NCBI GenBank assembly: GCA_016934395.1
Contig: JAFGSZ010000036.1
Coordinates: forward strand, 101,526 to 165,525
Reading direction: 5' to 3'
Length of the DNA: 64,000 nt
Origin: Bacteroidales bacterium
GTDB taxonomy: Bacteria; Bacteroidota; Bacteroidia; Bacteroidales; UBA10428
Shown: piece by piece, positions 18,775 to 26,915 of the stretch
How the letters are laid out: each line of letters opens with the position of its first letter
How positions within the stretch are numbered: the stretch's first letter is position 1
Notes under the pieces: generated by a model
Told to the model about the DNA's origin: nothing
The model's input: only the letters and a program-made list of their open reading frames with translations
The model's database searches: none
Made by a program: the position numbers and the translations under genes

Positions 18775-20058
18775 TTAAAAATTCCAATAATTATATGAAT
18801 TGATTAAAGTCTGCCTTTCCATTTCCAGCATCAGCAACTCCTGTTTTTTTAAGGCCATATCTTTGAATAAATTTTTGAGATCCATAACAGATATTTCCCC
18901 CAAAGAGAGTTCTGCTTGATAGGTACTGATTAACACATCATACTGTTTTATCTGATCCTTTGTTAAAGCTTCTCTTTGTTCGAGAGATAAAATTTGATTT
19001 ACAATTTTTTGTTTCTGAATATCCGTTTGTTTTATAAAATATTGCTTTTCAAAATCAAGGGTATTCAGTTCAATAGTAGTTTTTTGCTGTTGAAGTTCCC
19101 GCTGATGGCCATCAAAAATAGTCCAGCTTAAGGAGAGGCCCGTGCTAAATCCAAGCCGGTTAAACTTTGGCAGGTAAACGGCATTTAAACCGGCATTAGT
19201 AAACCAAAATAATTGGGGCCTGTATTTTTGTTCGTAAATGGATTGTTCAGCCAACAGGTTTAAACTATCGAGATTATATGACAGTAGAAATTTCGAAGTA
19301 ACTGGTGTTTCGGGGATTAATTCAAAATTATTTTTCTGAATATCAACCAGAGTAGTATCGTTGATTCCACAAATAAGGTTTAAATCATACAGGTTATTTT
19401 TGTAACCAGCCTGAGCGGTTTTATATTCTGTTTCAAGGTTACTTCTTTCTATTTGTAAAAGCATCAGATCCCTTTGTTTATAAAGTGCATGTTCAACCAG
19501 CTTTTTTAAAACAATGGATTGGTCATCAATTTGATTTAAAAGAGACAGATTGTTTTGGGCCTGTGTTTTTGCTATCAGGCATAGAATATACTGATAGCCT
19601 ACGAGTTGTTCGAGCTCATGAATTGTAAGCGTAATGTTGTTATTATTTATCTCTTGCGAAATGCCGGCTTTATTTGAGTATTTCCGGAATACAGAATTAT
19701 TGAGCAGAGGCTGCTGTATTAAAATTCCTGCCTGATATTGCCCGCCATCTGTAGAAGCCAGGTCATATCCTGTGTAATTTTTTGCTTCATTAGACACCCA
19801 TTCAAAACGGTTTGAACTGTTGTTATGCGAAACAATGGGTGCAAATAAAATGTTGCCTTCCAGGCTGACTTCAGGTTTTGACAGCACACTTTTGACCTGT
19901 TTCAGATCAAGAGAGATAATTTCATTATCATTGGTCTTTTGGTGTATTAGCGGACTGTTGTTTTTTGCTTGTTCGAGATAATAATTTAAATCACGGATTT
20001 GCGCATGTAATACCGAAGAAAAGAATAAAATCAACAGGTATAAAAAAAGCATTTTCAT
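18775..20058 (-). CDS. TolC-family outer-membrane efflux channel
   Basis: The 427-residue protein has a signal peptide (MKMLFLYLLILFFSSVLHAQ) when started at 20058; the track start would overlap the kinase gene by 76 bp and hide the signal. The mature part begins IRDLNYYLEQAKNNSPLIHQ, the typical start of the outer-membrane efflux protein repeat. Long amphipathic helices alternate with strand pairs, and a second repeat includes FSTGLSLSWTIFDGHQRELQQQKTTIEL. Trimers of such proteins form the exit duct of RND systems. It follows the histidine kinase stop by 11 bp and precedes the adaptor, completing a self-contained tripartite pump. Confidence 0.9.
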   Translation of the reverse strand: MKMLFLYLLILFFSSVLHAQIRDLNYYLEQAKNNSPLIHQKTNDNEIISLDLKQVKSVLSKPEVSLEGNILFAPIVSHNNSSNRFEWVSNEAKNYTGYDLASTDGGQYQAGILIQQPLLNNSVFRKYSNKAGISQEINNNNITLTIHELEQLVGYQYILCLIAKTQAQNNLSLLNQIDDQSIVLKKLVEHALYKQRDLMLLQIERSNLETEYKTAQAGYKNNLYDLNLICGINDTTLVDIQKNNFELIPETPVTSKFLLSYNLDSLNLLAEQSIYEQKYRPQLFWFTNAGLNAVYLPKFNRLGFSTGLSLSWTIFDGHQRELQQQKTTIELNTLDFEKQYFIKQTDIQKQKIVNQILSLEQREALTKDQIKQYDVLISTYQAELSLGEISVMDLKNLFKDMALKKQELLMLEMERQTLINSYNYWNF

Positions 20059-20069
20059 CTTCTTACCGA

Positions 20070-21311
20070 TTAAATTATTTTGGTGATTGTAAAACAATGC
20101 ATTGAGTTTTTTGTGTAATTTATTTCCAAATTGTGAGTATCGCAAATATTTTTAATAATGGCCAACCCCAAACCATAAGACTTTGATGTTCCTTTTACAA
20201 AACGATTAAAAATGGTTTTATTGGTCAGGGAATTGGATTTGCCGGTGTTACAAATTATTAATTCATGATCACGAATTACCAATTTAATGCTTCCCCCGGT
20301 GTTATTGTGATTAATGGCATTCGAGAGCAAATTGTTCAATAATATATCAGCAAGCTGATTGTTTATCAATAGCGCAAAATCCTGTTCGAAAATAAGTTCA
20401 ACAGTTAGTTTTTTTGATTCAAAAAGCGGTGTTAACTCTTGTATTTTGATATCAACCAGATCTTTAAATGAAATATTCTTATCTGCTTTAAATTGTTTAT
20501 TTTCAATTTTAGCAAGTAAAATAAGACTCTGATTTAGTATTGACAACCGCTTAAGGGCATTAATAGATGTCAGCACTTTTTTAAAAGTCTCTTGGTTTAA
20601 ATCTTGTTGTAGTACTTCTTCCAAATTAAGCAAAGTAACAGCCAGAGGTGTTTGAATTTCGTGCGAGGCATTTTCTGTAAATTCCTTTAGAGAAAGGTAA
20701 TCTGTTTTTAATTTTTCGGTGAGGATTTCTATTACTTTATTCAAACGGTCAAACTCATCAATATCTGATTCTAATAGCGTTATTTTTTTCTTTTCGTTAA
20801 AATTGAAGTGTTCTATAGTAAACAAATTCTGTTCAAAATTTGCCCATATGGTTTTATTCATTTTTTTACTAATAAAAAATGAAATTCCAAAAACAATTAA
20901 AAGTATTACGAACAGCGAGAATGCTAAAATGATTACCAGGTCTTCATTTTCAAAAACAGATTGGCGCAGTTTTATGGAATAAAAAGAGCCGTTTACTTTT
21001 ATTTCGTTCGAATACTCGAGGTATGGCTCTAATTCATTTTCTGTGCTATCCTGAATCATAATCTTTCTGAATTCAGGCTCACTAACCCTTAACTCATTTA
21101 TTTTTTTAACTTCCAGAATAGGATAAAGATTAGGCATTTCGTCTGTTTCTGTAATATGTTTAATCAGCAAATTTTCTTTATCAATTAATGATTCCTTTGT
21201 TTCGTTCAGTATAATTTGGTGCAGGGCAAAATATCCGGCTAAAGAGCATACTAATAAGATAGTTGTCAACAGGGAAAGAAAATTGCGGTTTACTTTATCA
21301 AGAAATTTCAT
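20070..21311 (-). CDS. Sensor histidine kinase of the efflux operon
   Basis: The 413-residue kinase has two membrane segments (about residues 11-33 and 125-148) bounding a periplasmic sensor of about 90 residues with no recognised fold. The cytoplasmic part has an H-box FTENASHEIQTPLAV (His217), an N-box NLLSNAINHNN and a GLGLAIIKNICDTH G-box. The D-box region is compact, and no obvious HAMP motif is visible between TM2 and the H-box. Its ATG overlaps the response-regulator stop by 4 bp (20070..21311 against 21308), so translation is coupled. It should phosphorylate Asp51 of the adjacent regulator and control the pump genes downstream. Confidence 0.92.
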   Translation of the reverse strand: MKFLDKVNRNFLSLLTTILLVCSLAGYFALHQIILNETKESLIDKENLLIKHITETDEMPNLYPILEVKKINELRVSEPEFRKIMIQDSTENELEPYLEYSNEIKVNGSFYSIKLRQSVFENEDLVIILAFSLFVILLIVFGISFFISKKMNKTIWANFEQNLFTIEHFNFNEKKKITLLESDIDEFDRLNKVIEILTEKLKTDYLSLKEFTENASHEIQTPLAVTLLNLEEVLQQDLNQETFKKVLTSINALKRLSILNQSLILLAKIENKQFKADKNISFKDLVDIKIQELTPLFESKKLTVELIFEQDFALLINNQLADILLNNLLSNAINHNNTGGSIKLVIRDHELIICNTGKSNSLTNKTIFNRFVKGTSKSYGLGLAIIKNICDTHNLEINYTKNSMHCFTITKII

Positions 21312-21985
21312 AAATCAGAAAATTTATAACCCATCCCATAAATGGTTTTGATATAGTCATTTCCCCCTGCATTTTTGATTTTTTTGCGAATATTATTCAA
21401 GTGTGTGTAAATAAAATCAAAGTTATTTGCCATATCAATATTGTCTGCCCACAAATGTTCTGCAATGGCTTCTTTTGTTAAAACCCTGTTTTTATTAATT
21501 AAGAAAAATAGTAATACATCATATTCTTTAGGGGTGATTATTATTTCGTTACCGTTTACACTGACGGATTTGCCGTCGGTGTTTATGGAGATTTCTTTAA
21601 AATTTAAAATGTTTGTACCGTCAAAATGCCGGCGTCTGAGTAAAGCTTTAATTCTGGAATTCAGTTCAGAGAGTTGAAATGGTTTTGTCATATAATCATC
21701 GGCACCCAAATCAAGTCCAAAAATTTTATCGTCCAGCGAATTTTTTGCAGAGATAATAATCACACCGGCTTTTACCTGAAACTTTTTTATAGTTTTAATC
21801 AAGTCAAGACCACTACCCCCGGGAAGTGTAATATCCAACAGAATAATATCGTACTCATAAATAGATAATTTCTCATCAGCCTTTTGAAAATTGTCTGCAA
21901 GATCACAAATATAATTTTCCTTAATAAGGTAGTTACTTATTGTAATGAGCAAATCAATTTCATCCTCAATGATCAATATTTTCAC
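21308..21985 (-). CDS. OmpR-family response regulator of the efflux operon
   Basis: The 225-residue regulator has an intact receiver (acidic pocket IIEDE, phosphoacceptor Asp51 in IILLDITLPGGSG, Lys in YMTKPF) and a C-terminal winged helix (ITPKEYDVLLFFLINKNRVLTKEAIAEHLWADN... DFIYTHLNNIRKKI...IKTIYGMGYKF). The start codon is GTG. It is the first gene of a five-gene operon. A perfect 9-bp direct repeat spaced 11 bp lies 125-145 bp upstream, and a similar one precedes the PepSY-like gene, so it probably regulates itself and that gene. Confidence 0.94.
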   Translation of the reverse strand: MKILIIEDEIDLLITISNYLIKENYICDLADNFQKADEKLSIYEYDIILLDITLPGGSGLDLIKTIKKFQVKAGVIIISAKNSLDDKIFGLDLGADDYMTKPFQLSELNSRIKALLRRRHFDGTNILNFKEISINTDGKSVSVNGNEIIITPKEYDVLLFFLINKNRVLTKEAIAEHLWADNIDMANNFDFIYTHLNNIRKKIKNAGGNDYIKTIYGMGYKFSDL

Positions 21986-22094
21986 AAGAAAATATTTAAA
22001 TTAATAAATTGGACTTGTGTAACTTACCATTAAAGATATTTTCATTCTCGTGTGTAAAAAATCTGAAAATATTTTTAATGAACGTTTCATACTA

Positions 22095-22129
22095 CAAATT
22101 AACGGATTAATTCTAAAGGAATTCTAAAG
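22095..22129 (-). promoter_or_regulatory. Candidate response-regulator operator and promoter, efflux operon
   Basis: The minus strand reads CTTTAGAAT-N2-CTTTAGAAT (22129-22110), a perfect 9-bp repeat at 11-bp spacing. Eight bp later comes TAATTTG (22101-22095), similar to a -7 box one base short. This predicts a leader of about 105 nt before GTG 21985. The rest of the gap 21986-22201 shows nothing else. Confidence 0.55.
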
Positions 22130-22201
22130 AACAGTAATGGATTCTTTCTCAATAACAAAACAATATTATGTTTAACATGCAGATATTTAAAATATTGTAT
22201 T

Positions 22202-22834
22202 TTAGTTTATTTTCCAGGGGAAGAAAAAGCAGAAAAGGACTGGCTGGTCTAGGCTTATTTTATCGAGGGCGGATTGAGGGCAGGCATCAATACAAATCTC
22301 ACAATTATTAGGGCAGAAATTTTTTGTCTTTTCATCAGATTCCAGTTTTGCATTGGTTATTACTCCGCCTAACCAGAGCCTGTTTCCGAATTTTTTATTA
22401 ATTAATAAGGTATTTTTCCCGATGCTGCCCAATCCGGCCAGTTCTGCCGAATGCTTCAATGAAAGAATTCCTCTGCCATGTTTTTTTCCCGAATCCCAAA
22501 ATTCGTATGGTTCAGATGATGGAATGGGGACTGATAAATATCCTTTATTTTCAATCTTAAAGGATAGGCGTAATGCCAGGGTATTGATTTCCTGTATAAG
22601 CTAATTTCTAGCCAGGGTGTATGGGGCATTGGATTTAGAAATAAAAGTTCCTTTTGGGAATTGTTTACCAAATATGATAACTGAGCCGGCATTGGGAAGA
22701 ATATCATTTGGATGAAATCCATCCGGGGCATCCTGAAACCTTTCAATTCCGGCAACACCGCATACATCGGCACCCATCCGGTAGGCGGTTTCTTTAATGG
22801 CCCTGTTTCCTATTTTATTTAACGCTTCTTTCAT
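22202..22834 (-). pseudogene. Broken QueG-like 4Fe-4S protein (in-frame stop, truncated end)
   Basis: Track ORFs 22601..22834 and 22202..22459 are in the same frame and join through one TAG at 22601-22603. The first part (MKEALNKIGNRAIKETAYRMGADVCGVAGIERF...SNAPYTLARN) and the second (LIQEINTLALRLSF...GILSLKHSAELAGLGSIGKNTLLINKKFGNRLWLGGVIT) read as one epoxyqueuosine reductase-like ferredoxin-domain protein. The first Fe-S motif CPNNCEICIDACP is intact. After SALDKISLDQ the sequence becomes unrelated (PVLFCFFFPWKIN) and stops, so the second cluster and C-terminus are missing. One nonsense change plus a lost end mean the protein is probably no longer made. Relatives seem to act in anaerobic redox or tRNA-related chemistry, but this subfamily's role is unclear. 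Confidence 0.8.
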
Positions 22835-22908
22835 TTTACTAAAGTTGCATTATAAGAATTGAGCCTGGAAAGAGAAAACACAATATCGATTATATAAAAT
22901 TACATGCA

Positions 22909-24189
22909 TTAATGAAAAAAAATATACCCGATAAAAATTGCTGCAAGTATTCCGGCAGCATCGGCAATCAGGCCACAGGTAACGGTATACCTCGTCTTGC
23001 GAATATTCACTGCGCCAAAATATACAGCCAGGGTATAAAATGTAGTTTCCGTTGAACCCTGGAATATAGAAGAAAGGCGTCCCACAAAAGAATCCGCACC
23101 ATAGGTTTCCATAGCTTCTACCATTAATCCCCGGGCGCCGCTCCCACTCAGCGGTTTCATAAATGCGGTTGGTAATGCGTCTACAAAATCAGTATTCAGG
23201 CCGGTCAATGCAATTAATTTTGCCAGGCCATCGGTTAAAAAATCCATAGTTCCGGATGCCCTGAATACTCCGATAGCCACGAGCATGGCTACCAGGTAGG
23301 GGATAATTTTAACAGCTACGCCAAAACCTTCGCGTGCGCCTTCAATAAACGTTTCATACACGTTTATTTTATTTCTTACTCCAAGAAAAATAAAGGCAAT
23401 TATAAAAGTGAAAAGGATAAAATTTCCTCCAAATCGTGAAATTACTTCGATCTCACTTTGATTTAGGCGGATTAAAAACCAGATGATGCCGGCAATCGCT
23501 AAAGAAAGGCCTCCAAGGTATAACAACACAATCCAGTGCAGCAGGTTAATACGCTGAACAATAGATACAGCAATTAAACCGGCAATAGTTGAAAAAAACG
23601 TGGTAAGCATTAACGGGATAAATACATCACTTGGATTGGCCGCCCCGCTGGCTGCGCGCAAAGCCATAATGCTTACCGGAATAATGGTTAATCCCGATGT
23701 ATTTAGCACCAGGAACATAATTTGGGCATTAGAGGCGGTATCTTTTTTTGTATTTATTTGCTGAAGTTCTTTCATGGCTTTCAGGCCAAGTGGAGTAGCC
23801 GCATTATCCAGACCGAGCATGTTGGCACAAAAATTCATAAGGATGGATCCCATGGCCGGATGGTTATCGGGAATCTCAGGAAATATTTTTTTAAAAAACG
23901 GGGCAACTAGTTTTGATAAACCATTCACGGCCCCTCCTTTTTCACCTATTTTCATAATACCCAGCCAGAGGGTCATTACCCCGATGAGGTATATAGAAAT
24001 CGTAACGCTGGTTTCAGCCATTTTAAATGTACTTTCCACAATATCGGAAAAAACATGTAGATCAGCAGTTCCAAAAATAATGTTCAGGTGTTCGGCAAAA
24101 AAGTCGCGGAAATAATATCCGATAACCCTGAACAATGCTACCAGGAAACCAACAATAAAAAAACCTACCCAGATGTAATTCAGTACCAC
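22909..24189 (-). CDS. SpmA/SpmB fusion, nucleoside-recognition (Gate) domain membrane protein
   Basis: The 426-residue protein has about ten hydrophobic segments and joins two Gate-domain halves. The first resembles SpmA (GSILMNFCANMLGLDNAATPLGLKAMKELQ, LNTSGLTIIPVS). The second resembles SpmB (EGAREGFGVAVKIIPYLVAMLVAIGVFRASG, FMKPLSGSGARGLMVE, GSTETTFYTLAVYFG). In Bacillus the two proteins act in spore-core dehydration. Here there is no sign of sporulation, so it is more likely a transporter of an unknown small molecule in the inner membrane. It lies 93 bp after RNase R in the same direction, with a hairpin between them. Confidence 0.88.
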   Translation of the reverse strand: MVLNYIWVGFFIVGFLVALFRVIGYYFRDFFAEHLNIIFGTADLHVFSDIVESTFKMAETSVTISIYLIGVMTLWLGIMKIGEKGGAVNGLSKLVAPFFKKIFPEIPDNHPAMGSILMNFCANMLGLDNAATPLGLKAMKELQQINTKKDTASNAQIMFLVLNTSGLTIIPVSIMALRAASGAANPSDVFIPLMLTTFFSTIAGLIAVSIVQRINLLHWIVLLYLGGLSLAIAGIIWFLIRLNQSEIEVISRFGGNFILFTFIIAFIFLGVRNKINVYETFIEGAREGFGVAVKIIPYLVAMLVAIGVFRASGTMDFLTDGLAKLIALTGLNTDFVDALPTAFMKPLSGSGARGLMVEAMETYGADSFVGRLSSIFQGSTETTFYTLAVYFGAVNIRKTRYTVTCGLIADAAGILAAIFIGYIFFH

Positions 24190-24237
24190 GGAATAAATGT
24201 TTTATAATAAACAAATATAATGGATTATCTTTATAAT

Positions 24238-24259
24238 GGCGCAAGCGTCCGCTTGTGCC
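24238..24259. repeat. Short near-perfect hairpin between rnr and the SpmA/B gene
   Basis: GGCGCAAGCG-TC-CGCTTGTGCC is a 10-bp inverted repeat with one G-T position and a 2-nt centre, GC-rich against the local background. It has no T run, so it is a poor terminator. It may be a dispersed palindromic unit or a processing site between the two genes. Confidence 0.5.
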
Positions 24260-24282
24260 TTCATTAAATCTTTTAGGCAAAC

Positions 24283-26427
24283 TTAATCAACCAACGCAAA
24301 ATCGAGTTGTTTTTTGGGCAGATTCGCCCTGAGAATTTCCACTTTAACATGATCGCCCAGCTGGTATTTTTTGCGGGTACGTTTACCAATAAGGCAATAA
24401 TTGTCTTCATCGTATTCAAAATAATCGTCCACCAGATCGCGCATAGATACCATTCCTTCGCATTTATTTTCAATAATTTCCACATAAATTCCCCATTCGG
24501 TAACACCTGAAATAATTCCTTCAAATTCCTGACCGATTTTATCTACCATAAATTCCACCTGCTTATACTTTACAGATGCACGTTCTGCATCTGTGGCACG
24601 TAATTCCATTTCGGAAGAATGGCGGCACATTTTTTCATATTTTTTCCTGCTTTTTGATTCTCCTCCGTCCAGGTAATGCGCCAGCAGGCGATGGACAAGA
24701 ATATCAGGATAGCGCCGGATGGGAGAAGTAAAATGGGTATAGTATTTAAAAGCCAGACCGTAATGACCAATATTTTCAGTGGAATATTCTGCCTTAGCCA
24801 TAGACCGCAAGGCAAGATTTTCAATAAGATCCTGTTCTTTTTTGCCTTTTACATCTTTAAGCAGTTTGTTAATAGTATCCGAAATGGCTTTCGGAGAACT
24901 TAAGCTTATTGAATGTCCGAAGCGGGTAATAAAAGTTGAAAAAGATGCCAGTTTCTCAAGACTGGGTTTATCATGAATTCGATACACAAAAGTTTTTTTC
25001 TCGGTTTTATCCTTAGTTCTTCCAATAAGAGAAGCGACTTGTTTGTTGGCCAGCAGCATAAATTCTTCGATTAGTTGATTCGATTCTTTTTGCACTTTAA
25101 AAAATACGCTGAGTGGTTTTCCCTCCTTATCCAGCTCAAATTTCACCTCATCCCGCTCAAAAGCGATAGATCCGTTTTTAAACCGGTTATTACGCAGGAT
25201 TTGGGCCAGTTCATGAAATTTTAATATTTCTTCGCTCAGATCGCCTTTCCCGGTTTCAATAATTTCCTGGGCTTCCTGGTAAGAAAATCTACGGTTTGAA
25301 TAGATAATAGTCCTGCCAAACCATTCATTAATAATATCAGCATTATCATTTAGTTCAAATACAGCAGAAAAACATAATTTTTCTTCGTTTGGGCGTAAGG
25401 AGCATAAATTATTCGATAATTTTTCAGGCAACATGGGGATTACCCGGTCAACAAGATAAATGGAAGTTGCCCGTTCCTGGGCTTCTTCGTCGAGCAGGGT
25501 TTTAGATCTCACATAAAAGCTCACATCGGCAATATGAACGCCAACCTCCCAATTACCATTTGAAAGTTTTTGAATAGAAAGAGCATCGTCAAAATCCTTG
25601 GCATCTTCAGGATCGATGGTAAAAGTCGGGACTTTCCTAAAATCCCTGCGCTTTTGTATTTCTTCTTCGGTAATCGTATCGCTTATATTTTCCGCTTCCT
25701 GTTCAATTTGTTCCGGAAATTTAATTGGCAAACCAAATTCAGCAAGAATGGCATGCATTTCCACATCATTATTTCCCGGTTCACCGAGAACCTCGATGAT
25801 TTCCCCGAAAGGATTTTTTGCATGCATGGGCCAGTCGGTAATTTTAGCAACTACTTTTTGTCCGGTTTTTGCATCTTTTAATTTTTCAAGGGGAATAAAC
25901 AGATCGTAAGGCAACTGGCGGCTTTCTGTGGTGAAAAATGCAAACCGGTCGAAAACCTCTACAATACCTACAAATACATCATGGCTTCTTTCAATAATTT
26001 CCACCACTTCACCCTCAAGGGTATGGCTTTTGCGGTGGGCAAATAAATAGACTTTTACGGTATCTCCATCCAGGGCATGTTTAAGATTTATCTGTGATAC
26101 GAATACGTCTTCTTCAAGGGCATCGGAAACTATATAAGCATATCCGCTTTTGGTAAGATCAACTTTTCCAAGTACAAAACCACCCCCGGATTTTAATTTA
26201 AATTTGCCCGTGTAAACTTCCTGTAAATTTCCTGATTCTTTTAATTCATATAAAACCTCGTTTATTAGTTTTTTCTCATCTGTTTTTTTAATCAGTAACT
26301 GCCGGGCTAACTGTTTATAATTAAAGGTATGTTTAGGGTAGGTGGAAAAAACGCCAAGTATACTATTTTTTAAGGATTGTTTATTAAATCCTCCGGATTT
26401 TTTAAGATTCTTGTTTTTTGGGCACAT
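24283..26427 (-). CDS. rnr: Ribonuclease R
   Basis: RNase R degrades structured RNA 3' to 5'. Started at 26427 (Met18 of the track ORF, MCPKNKNLKKSGG) it has 714 residues. The order is an N-terminal helix-turn-helix-like segment, two cold-shock domains, the RNB catalytic domain and an S1 domain. RNB shows FTIDPEDAKDFDDALSI, with the catalytic aspartates, and HFTSPIRRYPDILVHRLL. The C-terminal S1 domain reads GQEFEGIISGVTEWGIYVEI. The family is certain. The basic N-terminus and the absence of a signal peptide fit a cytoplasmic enzyme. Confidence 0.96.
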   Translation of the reverse strand: MCPKNKNLKKSGGFNKQSLKNSILGVFSTYPKHTFNYKQLARQLLIKKTDEKKLINEVLYELKESGNLQEVYTGKFKLKSGGGFVLGKVDLTKSGYAYIVSDALEEDVFVSQINLKHALDGDTVKVYLFAHRKSHTLEGEVVEIIERSHDVFVGIVEVFDRFAFFTTESRQLPYDLFIPLEKLKDAKTGQKVVAKITDWPMHAKNPFGEIIEVLGEPGNNDVEMHAILAEFGLPIKFPEQIEQEAENISDTITEEEIQKRRDFRKVPTFTIDPEDAKDFDDALSIQKLSNGNWEVGVHIADVSFYVRSKTLLDEEAQERATSIYLVDRVIPMLPEKLSNNLCSLRPNEEKLCFSAVFELNDNADIINEWFGRTIIYSNRRFSYQEAQEIIETGKGDLSEEILKFHELAQILRNNRFKNGSIAFERDEVKFELDKEGKPLSVFFKVQKESNQLIEEFMLLANKQVASLIGRTKDKTEKKTFVYRIHDKPSLEKLASFSTFITRFGHSISLSSPKAISDTINKLLKDVKGKKEQDLIENLALRSMAKAEYSTENIGHYGLAFKYYTHFTSPIRRYPDILVHRLLAHYLDGGESKSRKKYEKMCRHSSEMELRATDAERASVKYKQVEFMVDKIGQEFEGIISGVTEWGIYVEIIENKCEGMVSMRDLVDDYFEYDEDNYCLIGKRTRKKYQLGDHVKVEILRANLPKKQLDFALVD

Positions 26428-26777
26428 GTGGCAGAAATACGAATTTACAGAATAATCTAAATAACTAAATGAAAGCAATATTACATATTTATCAAGAGCT
26501 AAAATAGTAAATGGAAGAATATTTGAATTTTAGAGATATAATCTTTTTTAAGCAAAAAAAGCTTAATAATACATGTTGAATAAAAATTCACAAATACTGT
26601 TTTAAAATACAAATTTGAATGTATTCATAATCTTATGCTTAAGGAAGAGTTGAAGAAATATTCTACTATGAAATAAAATTTGAATTTGTTATTGTCATAT
26701 AATTATTATTAATTTTACGCCGGAATTCTTTAATTAAAAAATGTAATTAGGAATATACAGTATTTCAATTCCATGGC

Positions 26778-26840
26778 TCCACGCGGCGTGGATAGAAAAT
26801 TATGCTAATGCTACAACTACTTTACTTCATATCGGGAACC
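26778..26840. repeat. Diverged copy of the palindromic intergenic repeat
   Basis: In the gap of nearly 490 bp between rnr and the carboxylase genes, TCCACG-CGG-CGTGGA (26778-26792) is a perfect 6-bp-arm hairpin. It is followed by ATGCTAC...TCATATCGGGAAC, which resembles the reverse complement of the 6.3-kb element (ATGCTAC...TCCCTCCGGGAC). The rest of the gap is AT-rich and without recognisable genes. A small CTGTA-N4-TACAG palindrome lies at 26883-26896, just before the next gene. Confidence 0.5.
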
Positions 26841-26915
26841 CCCAGCAAACTTTTCGCAGAATTCTATTATTGATATTCATTACTGTATATTTACAGGGCT
26901 ACTAAAAACATAACT

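Noticed and set aside
22601-22603. In-frame TAG as a recoded codon (for example pyrrolysine)
   Set aside because: The C-terminus is also degraded, no recoding machinery is seen in the window, and Bacteroidota are not known for TAG recoding. A nonsense mutation is simpler.
22456-22773. Track ORF MPMYAVLPELKGF... as a separate gene
   Set aside because: It is an alternative frame of the broken QueG-like gene, with no family motifs.
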